From NCBI GenBank assembly GCA_030425145.1, contig JAUHVK010000034.1, forward strand, positions 1 to 46,469: 46,469 nt of DNA, read 5' to 3'. The stretch is from Alphaproteobacteria bacterium. GTDB taxonomy: Bacteria > Pseudomonadota > Alphaproteobacteria > Rhodobacterales > Rhodobacteraceae. A program made the position numbers and the translations under genes. The notes below the pieces were generated by a model, which made no database searches, was not told the DNA's origin, and worked only from the letters and a program-made list of their open reading frames with translations. Positions within the stretch are counted from its first letter, which is position 1, and the number at the start of each line of letters is the position of its first letter. Of this stretch, positions 1 to 7,837 are shown piece by piece.

Positions 1-4
1 CGAT

Positions 5-277
5 TTGCGACCGCCTCAACGGAACCCCAAGAAAGTGCCTCGGTTGGCGAACACCAACGGAAGCATTCAGGGAAGAATTGATGAAACTGAGATAGCGGAA
101 ACTGTCGCAACGACCCTTGAGACATCAGAAGATCAGGCTTCCCCCAATGAATTCAATTTTATAGACGTAACTCTTCATGTCCCTTCGGCAGTGCTGGCTG
201 CAACGTTTGTAGTAGCTCGCATTGATCGAACGCCCATCATCGTCCCCCTCGTCGGCTTTGAAGTGCGCAAGCACTGA
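5..277 (+). CDS. unrecognised partial reading frame at left edge
   Basis: A 90-codon frame that stays open to the left edge of the window and begins here at a TTG, so it may be the 3' part of a longer gene. I recognise no domain; the middle is acidic and the last 30 residues form one hydrophobic stretch (about residues 60-84) before a short basic end. Its base composition is clearly less GC-rich than the pst genes downstream, and its codon use is not convincingly that of its neighbours. It could equally be chance open frame in intergenic DNA. Confidence 0.2.
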   Translation: MRPPQRNPKKVPRLANTNGSIQGRIDETEIAETVATTLETSEDQASPNEFNFIDVTLHVPSAVLAATFVVARIDRTPIIVPLVGFEVRKH

Positions 278-445
278 GTCGCGGTAGCTGTCACATAAAG
301 GCGTGCATTTCGATCCTGCAGTCTTAGAAAAAGTCTGCAAATACTGTTTTGCGATGACTTAAGCAGCGTCACTGACGAAAAAAAATTATGATTTGAAAAC
401 AACCGGTTGGAGGACGCTTCCCCGATTTTCTTCATCGCATTGAGC

Positions 446-499
446 TATGTCATAAAACCGTTACGTAACTGTCACAAAAGCATGGCCAAACCGCACTAG
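446..499 (+). promoter_or_regulatory. Pho box (three PhoB half-sites) and pstS promoter
   Basis: Three direct repeats stand exactly 11 bp apart: TGTCAT at 448-453, CGTTAC at 459-464 and TGTCAC at 470-475, each followed by an A/T-rich spacer. This is the geometry of tandem PhoB binding (known for the Pho regulon), and the last unit takes the place of a -35 element. A weak -10 candidate is CACTAG at 494-499. The site lies about 85 bp before pstS and presumably drives the whole pst-phoU-phoB run. A lone TGTCAC at 289-294 has no phased partner. Confidence 0.85.
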
Positions 500-560
500 A
501 CCCGCCGCCAACGGTCATCAAGGGGATGGCCGCAAGATGTCTAATTAAGGAGCAGACTTC

Positions 561-1598
561 ATGTCCGTTAAACTCTCCGTATCTGCGCTCGCAATTGCAG
601 CGGTTTCCGCAACTGCCGCAGTTGCACGTGACAACGTTCAGATCGCTGGTTCGTCCACCGTTCTGCCTTACGCATCCATCGTGGCCGAAGCGTTCGGCGA
701 CAACACCGACTTCCCGACACCTGTTGTCGAATCTGGCGGCTCTTCGTCGGGCCTCAAGCGCTTCTGCGAAGGCGTTGGCGAAAACACCATCGACATCGCA
801 AACGCATCCCGCGCCATCCGCGAAAAGGAAATCGCCGCCTGCGCGGAAAACGGCGTGACCGACATCATCGAAGTCCGCATCGGCTATGACGGCATCGTGT
901 TTGCGTCCCAGCAGTCCGGACCCGCGTTCAGCGCGTTCGAGCCGTCGGACATCTTCAACGCCATAGGCGCAAAGGTTCTCAAGGACGGCGCAATAGTCGA
1001 CAACCCGCACAACTCCTGGGCCGAGTTCAACGCAGACCTCCCGGATGCCGAAATCGCGATGTTCGTTCCGGGTACCAAGCACGGCACACGCGAAGTCTTC
1101 GAAGAAAAAGTTCTTCTGGTCGGTTGTGAAGCCACTGGCGCAATGGAAGCCATGATCGCTGGTGGCATGTCCGAAGACGACGCGGAAGACGCCTGCCTTG
1201 ACGTGCGTCAGGACGGCAAGTCGGTCGACATCGACGGTGACTACACAGAAACCCTCGCCCGCATCGACGCCAACACCAACGGAATCGGCGTGTTCGGTCT
1301 CGCCTTCTATGAAAACAACACCGACAAACTGAAAGTGGCCACCATGTCCGGCGTCGAGCCGACAACCGCCACCATCGCATCGGGCGAATACCCGGTTTCC
1401 CGCCCGCTGTTCTTCTACATCAAGAAAGCGCATATCGGCGTGATCCCCGGCCTCAAAGACTACGCTCAGTTCTTTGTTGCTGATGAACTGGCAGGCCCGG
1501 ACGGCCCGCTTGCACAATACGGCCTTGTGTCGGACCCGGAGTTGGGCACGACTCAGCAGATCGTTGCTGACGAAAAGGTCATGGGCGCCGATATGTAA
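561..1598 (+). CDS. pstS: phosphate ABC transporter, periplasmic phosphate-binding protein PstS
   Basis: Binds inorganic phosphate in the periplasm and delivers it to the PstCA channel. The 345-residue product opens with a signal peptide (basic start, hydrophobic residues 5-20, likely cleavage near Ala22), followed directly by the typical IAGSSTV phosphate-loop start of mature PstS. A second ligand region, SGGSSSGL, lies near residue 58, and Asp/Ala/Arg-rich IDIANASR follows near residue 77. The ATG at 561 has a good AAGGAG Shine-Dalgarno at 547-552. It is the first gene of the pst operon, just after the Pho box, and is separated from pstC by a hairpin that may keep PstS in excess over the membrane components. 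Confidence 0.97.
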   Translation: MSVKLSVSALAIAAVSATAAVARDNVQIAGSSTVLPYASIVAEAFGDNTDFPTPVVESGGSSSGLKRFCEGVGENTIDIANASRAIREKEIAACAENGVTDIIEVRIGYDGIVFASQQSGPAFSAFEPSDIFNAIGAKVLKDGAIVDNPHNSWAEFNADLPDAEIAMFVPGTKHGTREVFEEKVLLVGCEATGAMEAMIAGGMSEDDAEDACLDVRQDGKSVDIDGDYTETLARIDANTNGIGVFGLAFYENNTDKLKVATMSGVEPTTATIASGEYPVSRPLFFYIKKAHIGVIPGLKDYAQFFVADELAGPDGPLAQYGLVSDPELGTTQQIVADEKVMGADM

Positions 1599-1620
1599 GC
1601 GTTCCGCTTTCTGAAATCAT

Positions 1621-1653
1621 GGGGGGCGGCACGAAAGGTCGCCTCCCTTTCTT
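1621..1653 (+). terminator. attenuator-like hairpin between pstS and pstC
   Basis: An 8-bp G/C stem with one non-pairing position (arms 1621-1628 and 1640-1647, loop of 11 bases) is followed by TTTCTT at 1648-1653. It resembles a weak intrinsic terminator. Since pstC-pstA-pstB-phoU follow on the same strand with no second Pho box, partial read-through or 3'-end protection of a pstS transcript is the likely role (inference). Confidence 0.5.
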
Positions 1654-1685
1654 ATGACGACCGACCGATAACCCTTGGGGGCACC

Positions 1686-3158
1686 ATGCCACTACTCTGG
1701 CTCTTCCTACTCGTTCTCGCACTGGCAATCGCGGCTTTCGTGTTTGCACGCTCGCGCGTTCTTGCGATGTCGGGTCAGGACCGGCGTTCCCTGCATTCCC
1801 TTCCGAATTACTACGGCAGCAATGCCGCCATGAAGTCCGCGATCCCTGCCCTATTGGTCCTGGTGATTTGGCTCATCGCGCAGCCGTTCTACGTCAACAG
1901 CGTTGTGTCCGACGCGCTCCCGGACAGCGCGATTGCCGAGACTTCGTCGCGCAGCCTTGTGCTGGCCGAAGTGCGCCGCACCGCGGATGGCCTTGATCTG
2001 GCTGTGTCGACCGGGACCATGACCGAAGACGAAGCGAGCGATACAGGCGCCGAAGTCGCGGCCGTGACGGAAACGCTCGAAGAGGCTGGCGCCATCGTTA
2101 CAGCGCAGATCACGCAGCCTGTCTTGCGCGCCGCTCAACAGTTCCGGGTACTCAACGAAACTGGCCACCAGATCATGACCATTGTCGTTCTGTTGATTGC
2201 TGCGGCTGGCGCGTTCTGGGGCATCAAGGAAACCCGCCCAGATTTCCGCGCCCGCAACGTCGTGGAACAGGGTGTGCGTGTTCTTCTGATCGCAGCAGCC
2301 TCCATCGCGATCCTGACAACGCTGGGTATCGTGCTTTCGCTTGTGTTCAACACCGTTGAGTTCTTCCGTCTCTACCCGGCTTCCGAGTTCTTTTTCGGCA
2401 CCAATTGGGCACCCAGCTTTTCTGGACGCGGCGGGGCCTCTGATCTTGGCATCCTGCCGCTGATGTGGGGTACGTTCTATATCTCCATCGTGGCGCTTAT
2501 CGTGGCTGTTCCGGTTGGCCTTTTCTCGGCTATCTACCTGTCTGAATACGCCAGCCCCAAGGTGCGCGCATTCGCCAAGCCGATGCTCGAAGTGCTCGCG
2601 GGGATCCCGACCATCGTCTACGGTCTTTTCGCCCTGCTCACCGTTGGTCCGCTTCTGGTCAGCGTGTTCGGCGAGGATGGACTGGGCTGGATGCAGGCCG
2701 GCACGGCGGTGATGACCGCGGGTCTGGTGATGGGCATCATGCTTATTCCCTTCGTGTCGTCCCTGTCGGATGACATCATCAACGCGGTGCCGCAGGCGAT
2801 GCGCGATGGCTCTTACGGTCTTGGCGCCACGCAATCCGAAACCATCCGTCAGGTGGTGCTGCCAGCCGCCCTGCCCGGCATTGTCGGCGCAATCCTTCTG
2901 GCCGCCAGCCGGGCCATCGGGGAAACCATGATCGTGGTTCTGGGGGCCGGCGCCGCCGCGCGCCTGTCGCTCAACCCATTCGAAGCGATGACAACCGTCA
3001 CCGCCAAGATCGTGTCGCAGCTGACCGGCGACTCCGATTTCGCCTCGCCCGAAGCCCTTGTCGCCTTTGCCCTCGGGATGACGCTCTTTGTGATCACCCT
3101 CGGGCTGAACGTCCTCGCGCTCGTCATTGTGCGCAAATACCGGGAGCAGTACGAATGA
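1686..3158 (+). CDS. pstC: phosphate ABC transporter permease PstC (long alphaproteobacterial form)
   Basis: Inner-membrane permease subunit pairing with PstA to form the phosphate channel. The 490-residue protein is longer than the roughly 320-residue enterobacterial PstC because of an N-terminal part with two membrane segments (about residues 2-21 and 52-71) and a periplasmic region (72-160). Further membrane segments lie near 162-180, 198-220, 260-285, 300-328, 338-358, 395-420 and 458-482. The EAA loop that docks on PstB is at about 371-400 (AMRDGSYGLGAT). The ATG at 1686 is preceded by TTGGGGG. The stop overlaps the pstA start by four bases (ATGA), implying translational coupling. Confidence 0.95.
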   Translation: MPLLWLFLLVLALAIAAFVFARSRVLAMSGQDRRSLHSLPNYYGSNAAMKSAIPALLVLVIWLIAQPFYVNSVVSDALPDSAIAETSSRSLVLAEVRRTADGLDLAVSTGTMTEDEASDTGAEVAAVTETLEEAGAIVTAQITQPVLRAAQQFRVLNETGHQIMTIVVLLIAAAGAFWGIKETRPDFRARNVVEQGVRVLLIAAASIAILTTLGIVLSLVFNTVEFFRLYPASEFFFGTNWAPSFSGRGGASDLGILPLMWGTFYISIVALIVAVPVGLFSAIYLSEYASPKVRAFAKPMLEVLAGIPTIVYGLFALLTVGPLLVSVFGEDGLGWMQAGTAVMTAGLVMGIMLIPFVSSLSDDIINAVPQAMRDGSYGLGATQSETIRQVVLPAALPGIVGAILLAASRAIGETMIVVLGAGAAARLSLNPFEAMTTVTAKIVSQLTGDSDFASPEALVAFALGMTLFVITLGLNVLALVIVRKYREQYE

Positions 3159-4477
3159 CCGACGCAAGCATGGACAGCGGCCCAAAGAAGGGCAGCCTGA
3201 CAACCGTCGACGCCCGCACGAAAAAGCGCAACGCGGCCGAAAAACGGTTCAAGGCGTATGGGATTGTGGCGATCCTGATCGGCATGTTTTTTCTCGTCGT
3301 TCTGGCGGCATCGATCCTGCGCTCAGGGCTCCCGGCCTTTACGCAGGCCGAGATGAAACTTGAATTTGTCCTGTCCCAAGAAGAGTTTGACGCCGCCGAA
3401 GGCCAGTTGCTCAAGACCAAGGCCTATGAAGGCATCTTCATTTCCAAGCTTCAGGACGCGCTGACGGAAAACGGCATGTCTGTCGCGTTTGATGCGGCGG
3501 CTATTGAACGCCTGCTAGGCAAGCCGGGCAGCATGATTCGGGAATACTTCCGGGCCAATCCTGACAAGATCGGCACTTCGGTGACCTTCAGCCTGCCCGC
3601 CTCATCCCGCGTGGATGGGTATTTCAAAGGACGTGTCAGCCGTGAAACCGTGGTCGACAGCCGCTTCTTTGAAGCCAAAGACCTCGATCTGGTTGATGCA
3701 TTGGCAGACGCCGGGATCATCGTGCGCAACTTCAACTGGAACTTCATCACCGGGTCCGATTCCGGCGTGGACAACCCCAGCGGTGCCGGGATCGGCGTGT
3801 CGGTGATCGGGTCGCTTTTCATGATGCTGGTGGTGCTGGTTCTGTCGCTGCCCATCGGCGTGGCCGCGTCGATCTATCTTGAGGAATTCGCGCCGCAGAA
3901 CTGGTTCACCGACCTAATTGAAGTGAACATCTCTAACCTCGCTGCGGTGCCCTCCATCGTCTTCGGTATCCTTGGTCTCGCGGTGTTCATCCAGTTCATG
4001 CACCTGCCCCAATCCGCACCTTTGGTCGGTGGTCTGGTGCTGACGCTGATGACCCTCCCGACGATCATCATCTCGACCCGCGCGTCGCTCAAGGCGGTAC
4101 CACCGTCGATCCGCGAAGCGGCACTGGGTGTAGGTGCATCCAAGATGCAGACCGTGTTCCACCACGTCCTGCCGCTGGCCGCACCAGGCATCCTGACCGG
4201 CACCATTATCGGTCTGGCACAGGCGCTTGGCGAAACCGCACCGCTCCTGCTGATCGGCATGGTAGGTTTCATCGCCCGCGCCTATCCCGAAGGTGTGGTG
4301 TCGGGGTTCATCGACCCCAACTCGGCCATGCCGGCCCAGATCTACACCTGGGCTGCACGCGCCGATGCGGGCTTCTACGAAAAAGCCTGGGGCGGGATCA
4401 TCATCCTGCTCGTCTTCCTCCTGACGATGAACATCATCGCCATCATTCTGCGCCGTCGCTTCGAGCGCCGGTGGTAA
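3155..4477 (+). CDS. pstA: phosphate ABC transporter permease PstA (with N-terminal DUF3333-type region)
   Basis: Second channel-forming permease of the phosphate transporter. It has 440 residues: a basic cytoplasmic N-terminus, one membrane segment (about 34-56), a long periplasmic insert (57-210) of the kind named DUF3333 in alphaproteobacterial PstA, then the usual membrane core from about residue 211. The EAA loop is at about 319-340 (IREAALGVGASKMQTV) followed by the conserved GETAPLLLIG segment. The start overlaps the pstC stop (ATGA), and pstB begins about 50 bp downstream. Confidence 0.95.
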   Translation: MTDASMDSGPKKGSLTTVDARTKKRNAAEKRFKAYGIVAILIGMFFLVVLAASILRSGLPAFTQAEMKLEFVLSQEEFDAAEGQLLKTKAYEGIFISKLQDALTENGMSVAFDAAAIERLLGKPGSMIREYFRANPDKIGTSVTFSLPASSRVDGYFKGRVSRETVVDSRFFEAKDLDLVDALADAGIIVRNFNWNFITGSDSGVDNPSGAGIGVSVIGSLFMMLVVLVLSLPIGVAASIYLEEFAPQNWFTDLIEVNISNLAAVPSIVFGILGLAVFIQFMHLPQSAPLVGGLVLTLMTLPTIIISTRASLKAVPPSIREAALGVGASKMQTVFHHVLPLAAPGILTGTIIGLAQALGETAPLLLIGMVGFIARAYPEGVVSGFIDPNSAMPAQIYTWAARADAGFYEKAWGGIIILLVFLLTMNIIAIILRRRFERRW

Positions 4478-4528
4478 ATAGGCCCCTGCACCATGTACGA
4501 TAATTCACACCACAGACAGGAGACCGCC

Positions 4529-5290
4529 GTGACGGACGTCAAAATCAAAGCCAAAGACGTGCAGGTCTATTACGGTGACAACCACGCGATTAAAGACGTG
4601 TCTGTCGAGATCGAGAACAACACCGTGACGGCCTTCATCGGCCCGTCCGGCTGTGGCAAGTCCACCTTCCTGCGCTGCCTGAACCGCATGAACGACACGA
4701 TCGACATCTGCCGTGTCGAAGGCACGATCCTGATCGACGGCGATGACATCTATGACAAGCGCGTCGATCCGGTGCAGCTGCGCGCCAAGGTGGGCATGGT
4801 GTTCCAGAAACCGAACCCCTTCCCCAAGTCGATCTATGACAACATCGCCTACGGCCCCCGGATTCACGGCATGGCCCGCAACAAGGCCGAGCTCGACGAG
4901 ATCGTGGAACGTGCCCTGCGCCGTGGCGCCATCTGGGACGAGGTGAAAGACCGCCTCAACGCGCCCGGCACCGGCCTGTCGGGCGGCCAGCAGCAGCGCC
5001 TCTGCATCGCGCGCGCCGTGGCGACGGAACCCGAAGTGCTGCTGATGGACGAACCGTGCTCGGCGCTCGACCCCATCGCAACCGCACAGGTCGAGGAACT
5101 GATCGACGAACTGCGCCAGAACTACGCGGTGGTGATCGTGACCCACTCGATGCAACAGGCCGCACGGGTCAGCCAGAAGACCGCCTTTTTCCACCTCGGA
5201 AATCTCGTGGAATACGACGACACGTCCAAGATTTTCACAAACCCCGAAGACAGCCGCACCGAAAGCTACATCACCGGACGGATTGGATAA
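4529..5290 (+). CDS. pstB: phosphate ABC transporter ATP-binding protein PstB
   Basis: ATPase that powers phosphate import; works as a dimer on the cytoplasmic face of PstCA. The 253 residues carry Walker [10 protein letters not shown] (38-46), Q-loop Gln93, signature LSGGQQQR (150-157), Walker B LLMDEP (171-176) and H-loop His206, plus the PstB-typical [12 protein letters not shown] segment. I chose the GTG at 4529 because AGGAG lies seven bases before it (4518-4522) and the family normally starts close to this point. An in-frame ATG at 4493 would add 12 residues but has no Shine-Dalgarno. The product ends inside a short junction with phoU. Confidence 0.95.
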   Translation: MTDVKIKAKDVQVYYGDNHAIKDVSVEIENNTVTAFIGPSGCGKSTFLRCLNRMNDTIDICRVEGTILIDGDDIYDKRVDPVQLRAKVGMVFQKPNPFPKSIYDNIAYGPRIHGMARNKAELDEIVERALRRGAIWDEVKDRLNAPGTGLSGGQQQRLCIARAVATEPEVLLMDEPCSALDPIATAQVEELIDELRQNYAVVIVTHSMQQAARVSQKTAFFHLGNLVEYDDTSKIFTNPEDSRTESYITGRIG

Positions 5291-5294
5291 GATC

Positions 5295-6032
5295 GTGACC
5301 CCAAGCAAAGACCATATCTCAAGCGCCTTCGACCGCGATCTGGAGGGCATCCAGGCCCGTATCATGAAAATGGGCGGTCTGGTGGAGCAAGCCATCCTAG
5401 ACGCCGCGCAGGCTCTGGAAACCCGCGATCAGGAGCTGGCCGATCAGGTCCGCGCCAATGACAAGGTCATCGACGAGCTGGAAGAACTGCTCAACGAAGA
5501 GGCCGCCCGCGTCATCGCCCTGCGCGCCCCGACCGCCATCGACCTGCGTGTGATCCTGTCGGTGATGCGCATGAGCGCCAACCTCGAACGGATCGGCGAC
5601 CTGGCCAAGAACCTGGCCAAGCGCAATGCGGTTCTGATGAGCATGCCTGCGATCAGCGGCTCTACTGTCCAGTTGAAGCGCATGTCGCGCGATGTGCAAC
5701 TGATGCTCAAAGACGCGCTCGATTCCTATATCCAGCGCGACGAGGCATTGGCCCGCGACGTGATCGAACGTGATGTGGACATCGACCAGATGTACAACAC
5801 TCTGTTCCGCGAGTTCCTGACCTTCATGCTTGAGGATCCGCGTAACATCACGCCCTGTATGCACCTGCATTTCATCGCCAAGAACGTTGAACGTATGGGC
5901 GACCACGTGACATCGATCGCCGAGCAGGTGGTGTTCCTTGTGACCGGCGAAAAGCCCGGAGAACCGCGCCAGAAGGAAGACCTGACATCGACCGATGTCG
6001 ATCTCTCATCGGCCTCGAACCGAGAGGCGTAA
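5295..6032 (+). CDS. phoU: phosphate signalling protein PhoU
   Basis: PhoU links Pst transporter activity to the PhoR kinase and keeps the Pho regulon off when phosphate is plentiful. The about 245-residue, almost entirely helical product contains two repeats of the PhoU three-helix bundle, each with a metal-binding E/D-rich motif (for example RANDKVIDELEE and ERDVDIDQMYN). I favour the GTG at 5295, four bases after the pstB stop, with GGAT as ribosome site; a TTG at 5283 overlapping pstB would add four residues. It sits between pstB and phoB, the standard order. Confidence 0.94.
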   Translation: MTPSKDHISSAFDRDLEGIQARIMKMGGLVEQAILDAAQALETRDQELADQVRANDKVIDELEELLNEEAARVIALRAPTAIDLRVILSVMRMSANLERIGDLAKNLAKRNAVLMSMPAISGSTVQLKRMSRDVQLMLKDALDSYIQRDEALARDVIERDVDIDQMYNTLFREFLTFMLEDPRNITPCMHLHFIAKNVERMGDHVTSIAEQVVFLVTGEKPGEPRQKEDLTSTDVDLSSASNREA

Positions 6033-6035
6033 GCG

Positions 6036-6725
6036 ATGAGCAGCGTCCAGCCGACAGTTCTGGTCGTCGAAGACGAACCCGCCCAGCGCGAGGTCTTGGG
6101 CTACAACCTTGAGGCCGAGGGGTTTCGGGTTGCCAAAGCCGAAAACGGTGAAGAAGCGCTGATCCTCGTGGAAGAGGAACAGCCCGACATCATCGTTCTT
6201 GACTGGATGCTGCCCAATGTCTCGGGGATCGAAGTGTGTCGCCAGCTCAAGACACGGTCTGACACCCGTAACGTGCCGATCATCATGCTGTCGGCCCGTT
6301 CCGAAGAGGTGGACCGCGTGCGAGGTCTGGAAACAGGGGCCGATGATTACGTCATCAAGCCCTATTCCGTTGTCGAACTGATGGCCCGTGTCCGCGCGCA
6401 GCTCCGCCGGACCCGTCCGGCAGCCGCCGGTCTGCGGCTTGAGTTTCAGGACATCGTGCTCGACGCCGAAACCCACCGCGTCACCCGCGATGGGGACGAG
6501 GTGAAACTGGGCCCAACCGAATTCCGACTTCTGTCAACGCTGATGGAAAAGCCCGGGCGGGTCTGGTCGCGCGAGCAATTGTTGGACCGTGTCTGGGGCC
6601 GCGACATCTATGTCGATACCCGTACCGTGGACGTGCATATCGGGCGTCTGCGCAAGACCCTGACCCAAGCCGGCGGCTCCGACCCGCTTCGCACCGTGCG
6701 CGGCGCTGGGTATTCTCTGGGCTGA
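6036..6725 (+). CDS. phoB: phosphate regulon response regulator PhoB
   Basis: DNA-binding response regulator that activates Pho promoters such as the one at 446-499. The receiver domain (residues 5-120) has the acidic pocket Glu12-Asp13, phospho-acceptor Asp56 in VLDWMLP, Ser86 and Lys108. The C-terminal OmpR/PhoB winged helix (about 135-229) shows GPTEFRLLSTLM, the recognition region DVHIGRLRK and the closing TVRGAGYSL. It starts three bases after the phoU stop. Its partner kinase gene phoR is not downstream but convergent on the other strand. Confidence 0.96.
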   Translation: MSSVQPTVLVVEDEPAQREVLGYNLEAEGFRVAKAENGEEALILVEEEQPDIIVLDWMLPNVSGIEVCRQLKTRSDTRNVPIIMLSARSEEVDRVRGLETGADDYVIKPYSVVELMARVRAQLRRTRPAAAGLRLEFQDIVLDAETHRVTRDGDEVKLGPTEFRLLSTLMEKPGRVWSREQLLDRVWGRDIYVDTRTVDVHIGRLRKTLTQAGGSDPLRTVRGAGYSLG

Positions 6726-6741
6726 AGCACGACCGCTGCGG

Positions 6742-6783
6742 ATGATGCGTCAACGCATCATGAGTTTCCGTCGACGGAAACTC
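6742..6783. repeat. two tandem perfect palindromes at the phoB/phoR convergence
   Basis: Two back-to-back perfect palindromes fill the 62-bp gap. The first has 9-bp arms ATGATGCGT / ACGCATCAT (6742-6750 and 6753-6761) around CA. The second, 6762-6783, is a perfect 22-bp palindrome with 11-bp arms GAGTTTCCGTC / GACGGAAACTC. Either can fold as a hairpin on both RNA strands, so the pair probably ends both convergent transcripts. The same two-palindrome design occurs at 41797-41837. Confidence 0.8.
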
Positions 6784-6787
6784 CACT

Positions 6788-7837
6788 TCAGTCCGGGAGA
6801 TTGTCCAGTGGCAGGATCACGGTGAAGGTTGTGCCTTTGCCCAATTGGCTCTCAACCAGCATCCGGCCGCGATGGCGGTTGATGATGTGCTTGACGATGG
6901 CAAGTCCCAGCCCGGTGCCGCCCAATTCACGTGAACGATGGTTGTCGACCCGGTAGAACCGTTCGGTCAGGCGCGGCAGATGCACTGCATCGATGCCAGG
7001 CCCGGTGTCGCTCACCACGATCCGCACCCCCTGCTCGCGCAGCCGATTTTCATACTCCGGCGTACCGAGGCTCACGTGGACCGAACTGCCCCGGCCGGAA
7101 TACTTGATCGCGTTCTCCATCAGGTTTGTAAGGACCTGCCGGATTTGATCGGCATCTCCCGGAACGGTGACAGGTTCCGACGGCAGGTTCAGCGACAGCT
7201 CGATACCTGCGTCTTCGGCCAGAGGGGCAAGGCTGTGCCGGGTCTGTTGCAGCACAGATGACAGGTCCACCGGATCGCGCGGGCGTACCCTTTCATCCGC
7301 CTCGACCCGGCTCAAAGACAACAGATCCGACACCAGCCGGTTCATCCGCTCGGCTTCGGCGCCCATGATTCCAAGGAACCGCTCCTGCGCTTTGGGGTCA
7401 TTGCGCGCGGACCCTTGAAGTGTTTCGATGAATCCCAGCAGCGCGGTCAGTGGCGTACGAAGCTCGTGGCTCACATTCGCCACGAAATCACGGCGCATCT
7501 GCCCCGCCTGTTCCATCGGTGTGATGTCCTCGAAGGACACCAGCACGCCCCGTTTTCCCTGCATCGGCACCGCGCCGCAGTTCACGCGGTATGTCATGTC
7601 GTGCTGCCCGTCATTGGTCAAATAGCGGGTTTCGCGCGCTGTGCCATCGCGCTGCACCTGTTCGATCGTGTCCAGCAAGGTTGGCTGGCGCAGCGAGGTG
7701 ATGAAATGGCGCCCCACGATATTCTTGCCCAGCAGCGTTTCACCTGCCGGGTTGACGGCGAAGATCCGGTCATCCGGCGCGATCAGTACCGCCGGAATGC
7801 CCAGAACCATCAGGATATCGCGGGGCGCTGCCGTCAT
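6788..7837 (-). CDS. phoR: phosphate regulon sensor histidine kinase PhoR (no evident membrane segment)
   Basis: Sensor kinase/phosphatase for PhoB. Its 349 residues hold an N-terminal PAS-like domain (about 8-105), the H-box SHELRTP with His124, N-box ENAIKYS (Asn242), G1 DTGPGI (from Asp277) and G2 GGTGLGL (306-312), as in HisKA-HATPase kinases. No stretch before the PAS domain is long or hydrophobic enough for a membrane helix, whereas many PhoR proteins have one; sensing may run through PhoU/Pst. The ATG overlaps the stop of the trans-sulfuration gene (ATGA at 7834-7837), so the two are translated from one message. Assignment as PhoR rests on kinase type plus position beside phoB. Confidence 0.85.
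   Translation of the reverse strand: MTAAPRDILMVLGIPAVLIAPDDRIFAVNPAGETLLGKNIVGRHFITSLRQPTLLDTIEQVQRDGTARETRYLTNDGQHDMTYRVNCGAVPMQGKRGVLVSFEDITPMEQAGQMRRDFVANVSHELRTPLTALLGFIETLQGSARNDPKAQERFLGIMGAEAERMNRLVSDLLSLSRVEADERVRPRDPVDLSSVLQQTRHSLAPLAEDAGIELSLNLPSEPVTVPGDADQIRQVLTNLMENAIKYSGRGSSVHVSLGTPEYENRLREQGVRIVVSDTGPGIDAVHLPRLTERFYRVDNHRSRELGGTGLGLAIVKHIINRHRGRMLVESQLGKGTTFTVILPLDNLPD

Noticed and set aside
450-1517. 355-codon open frame on the minus strand opposite pstS
   Set aside because: Shadow of high-GC3 coding sequence; pstS is fully supported on the plus strand and the minus frame has no recognisable domain.
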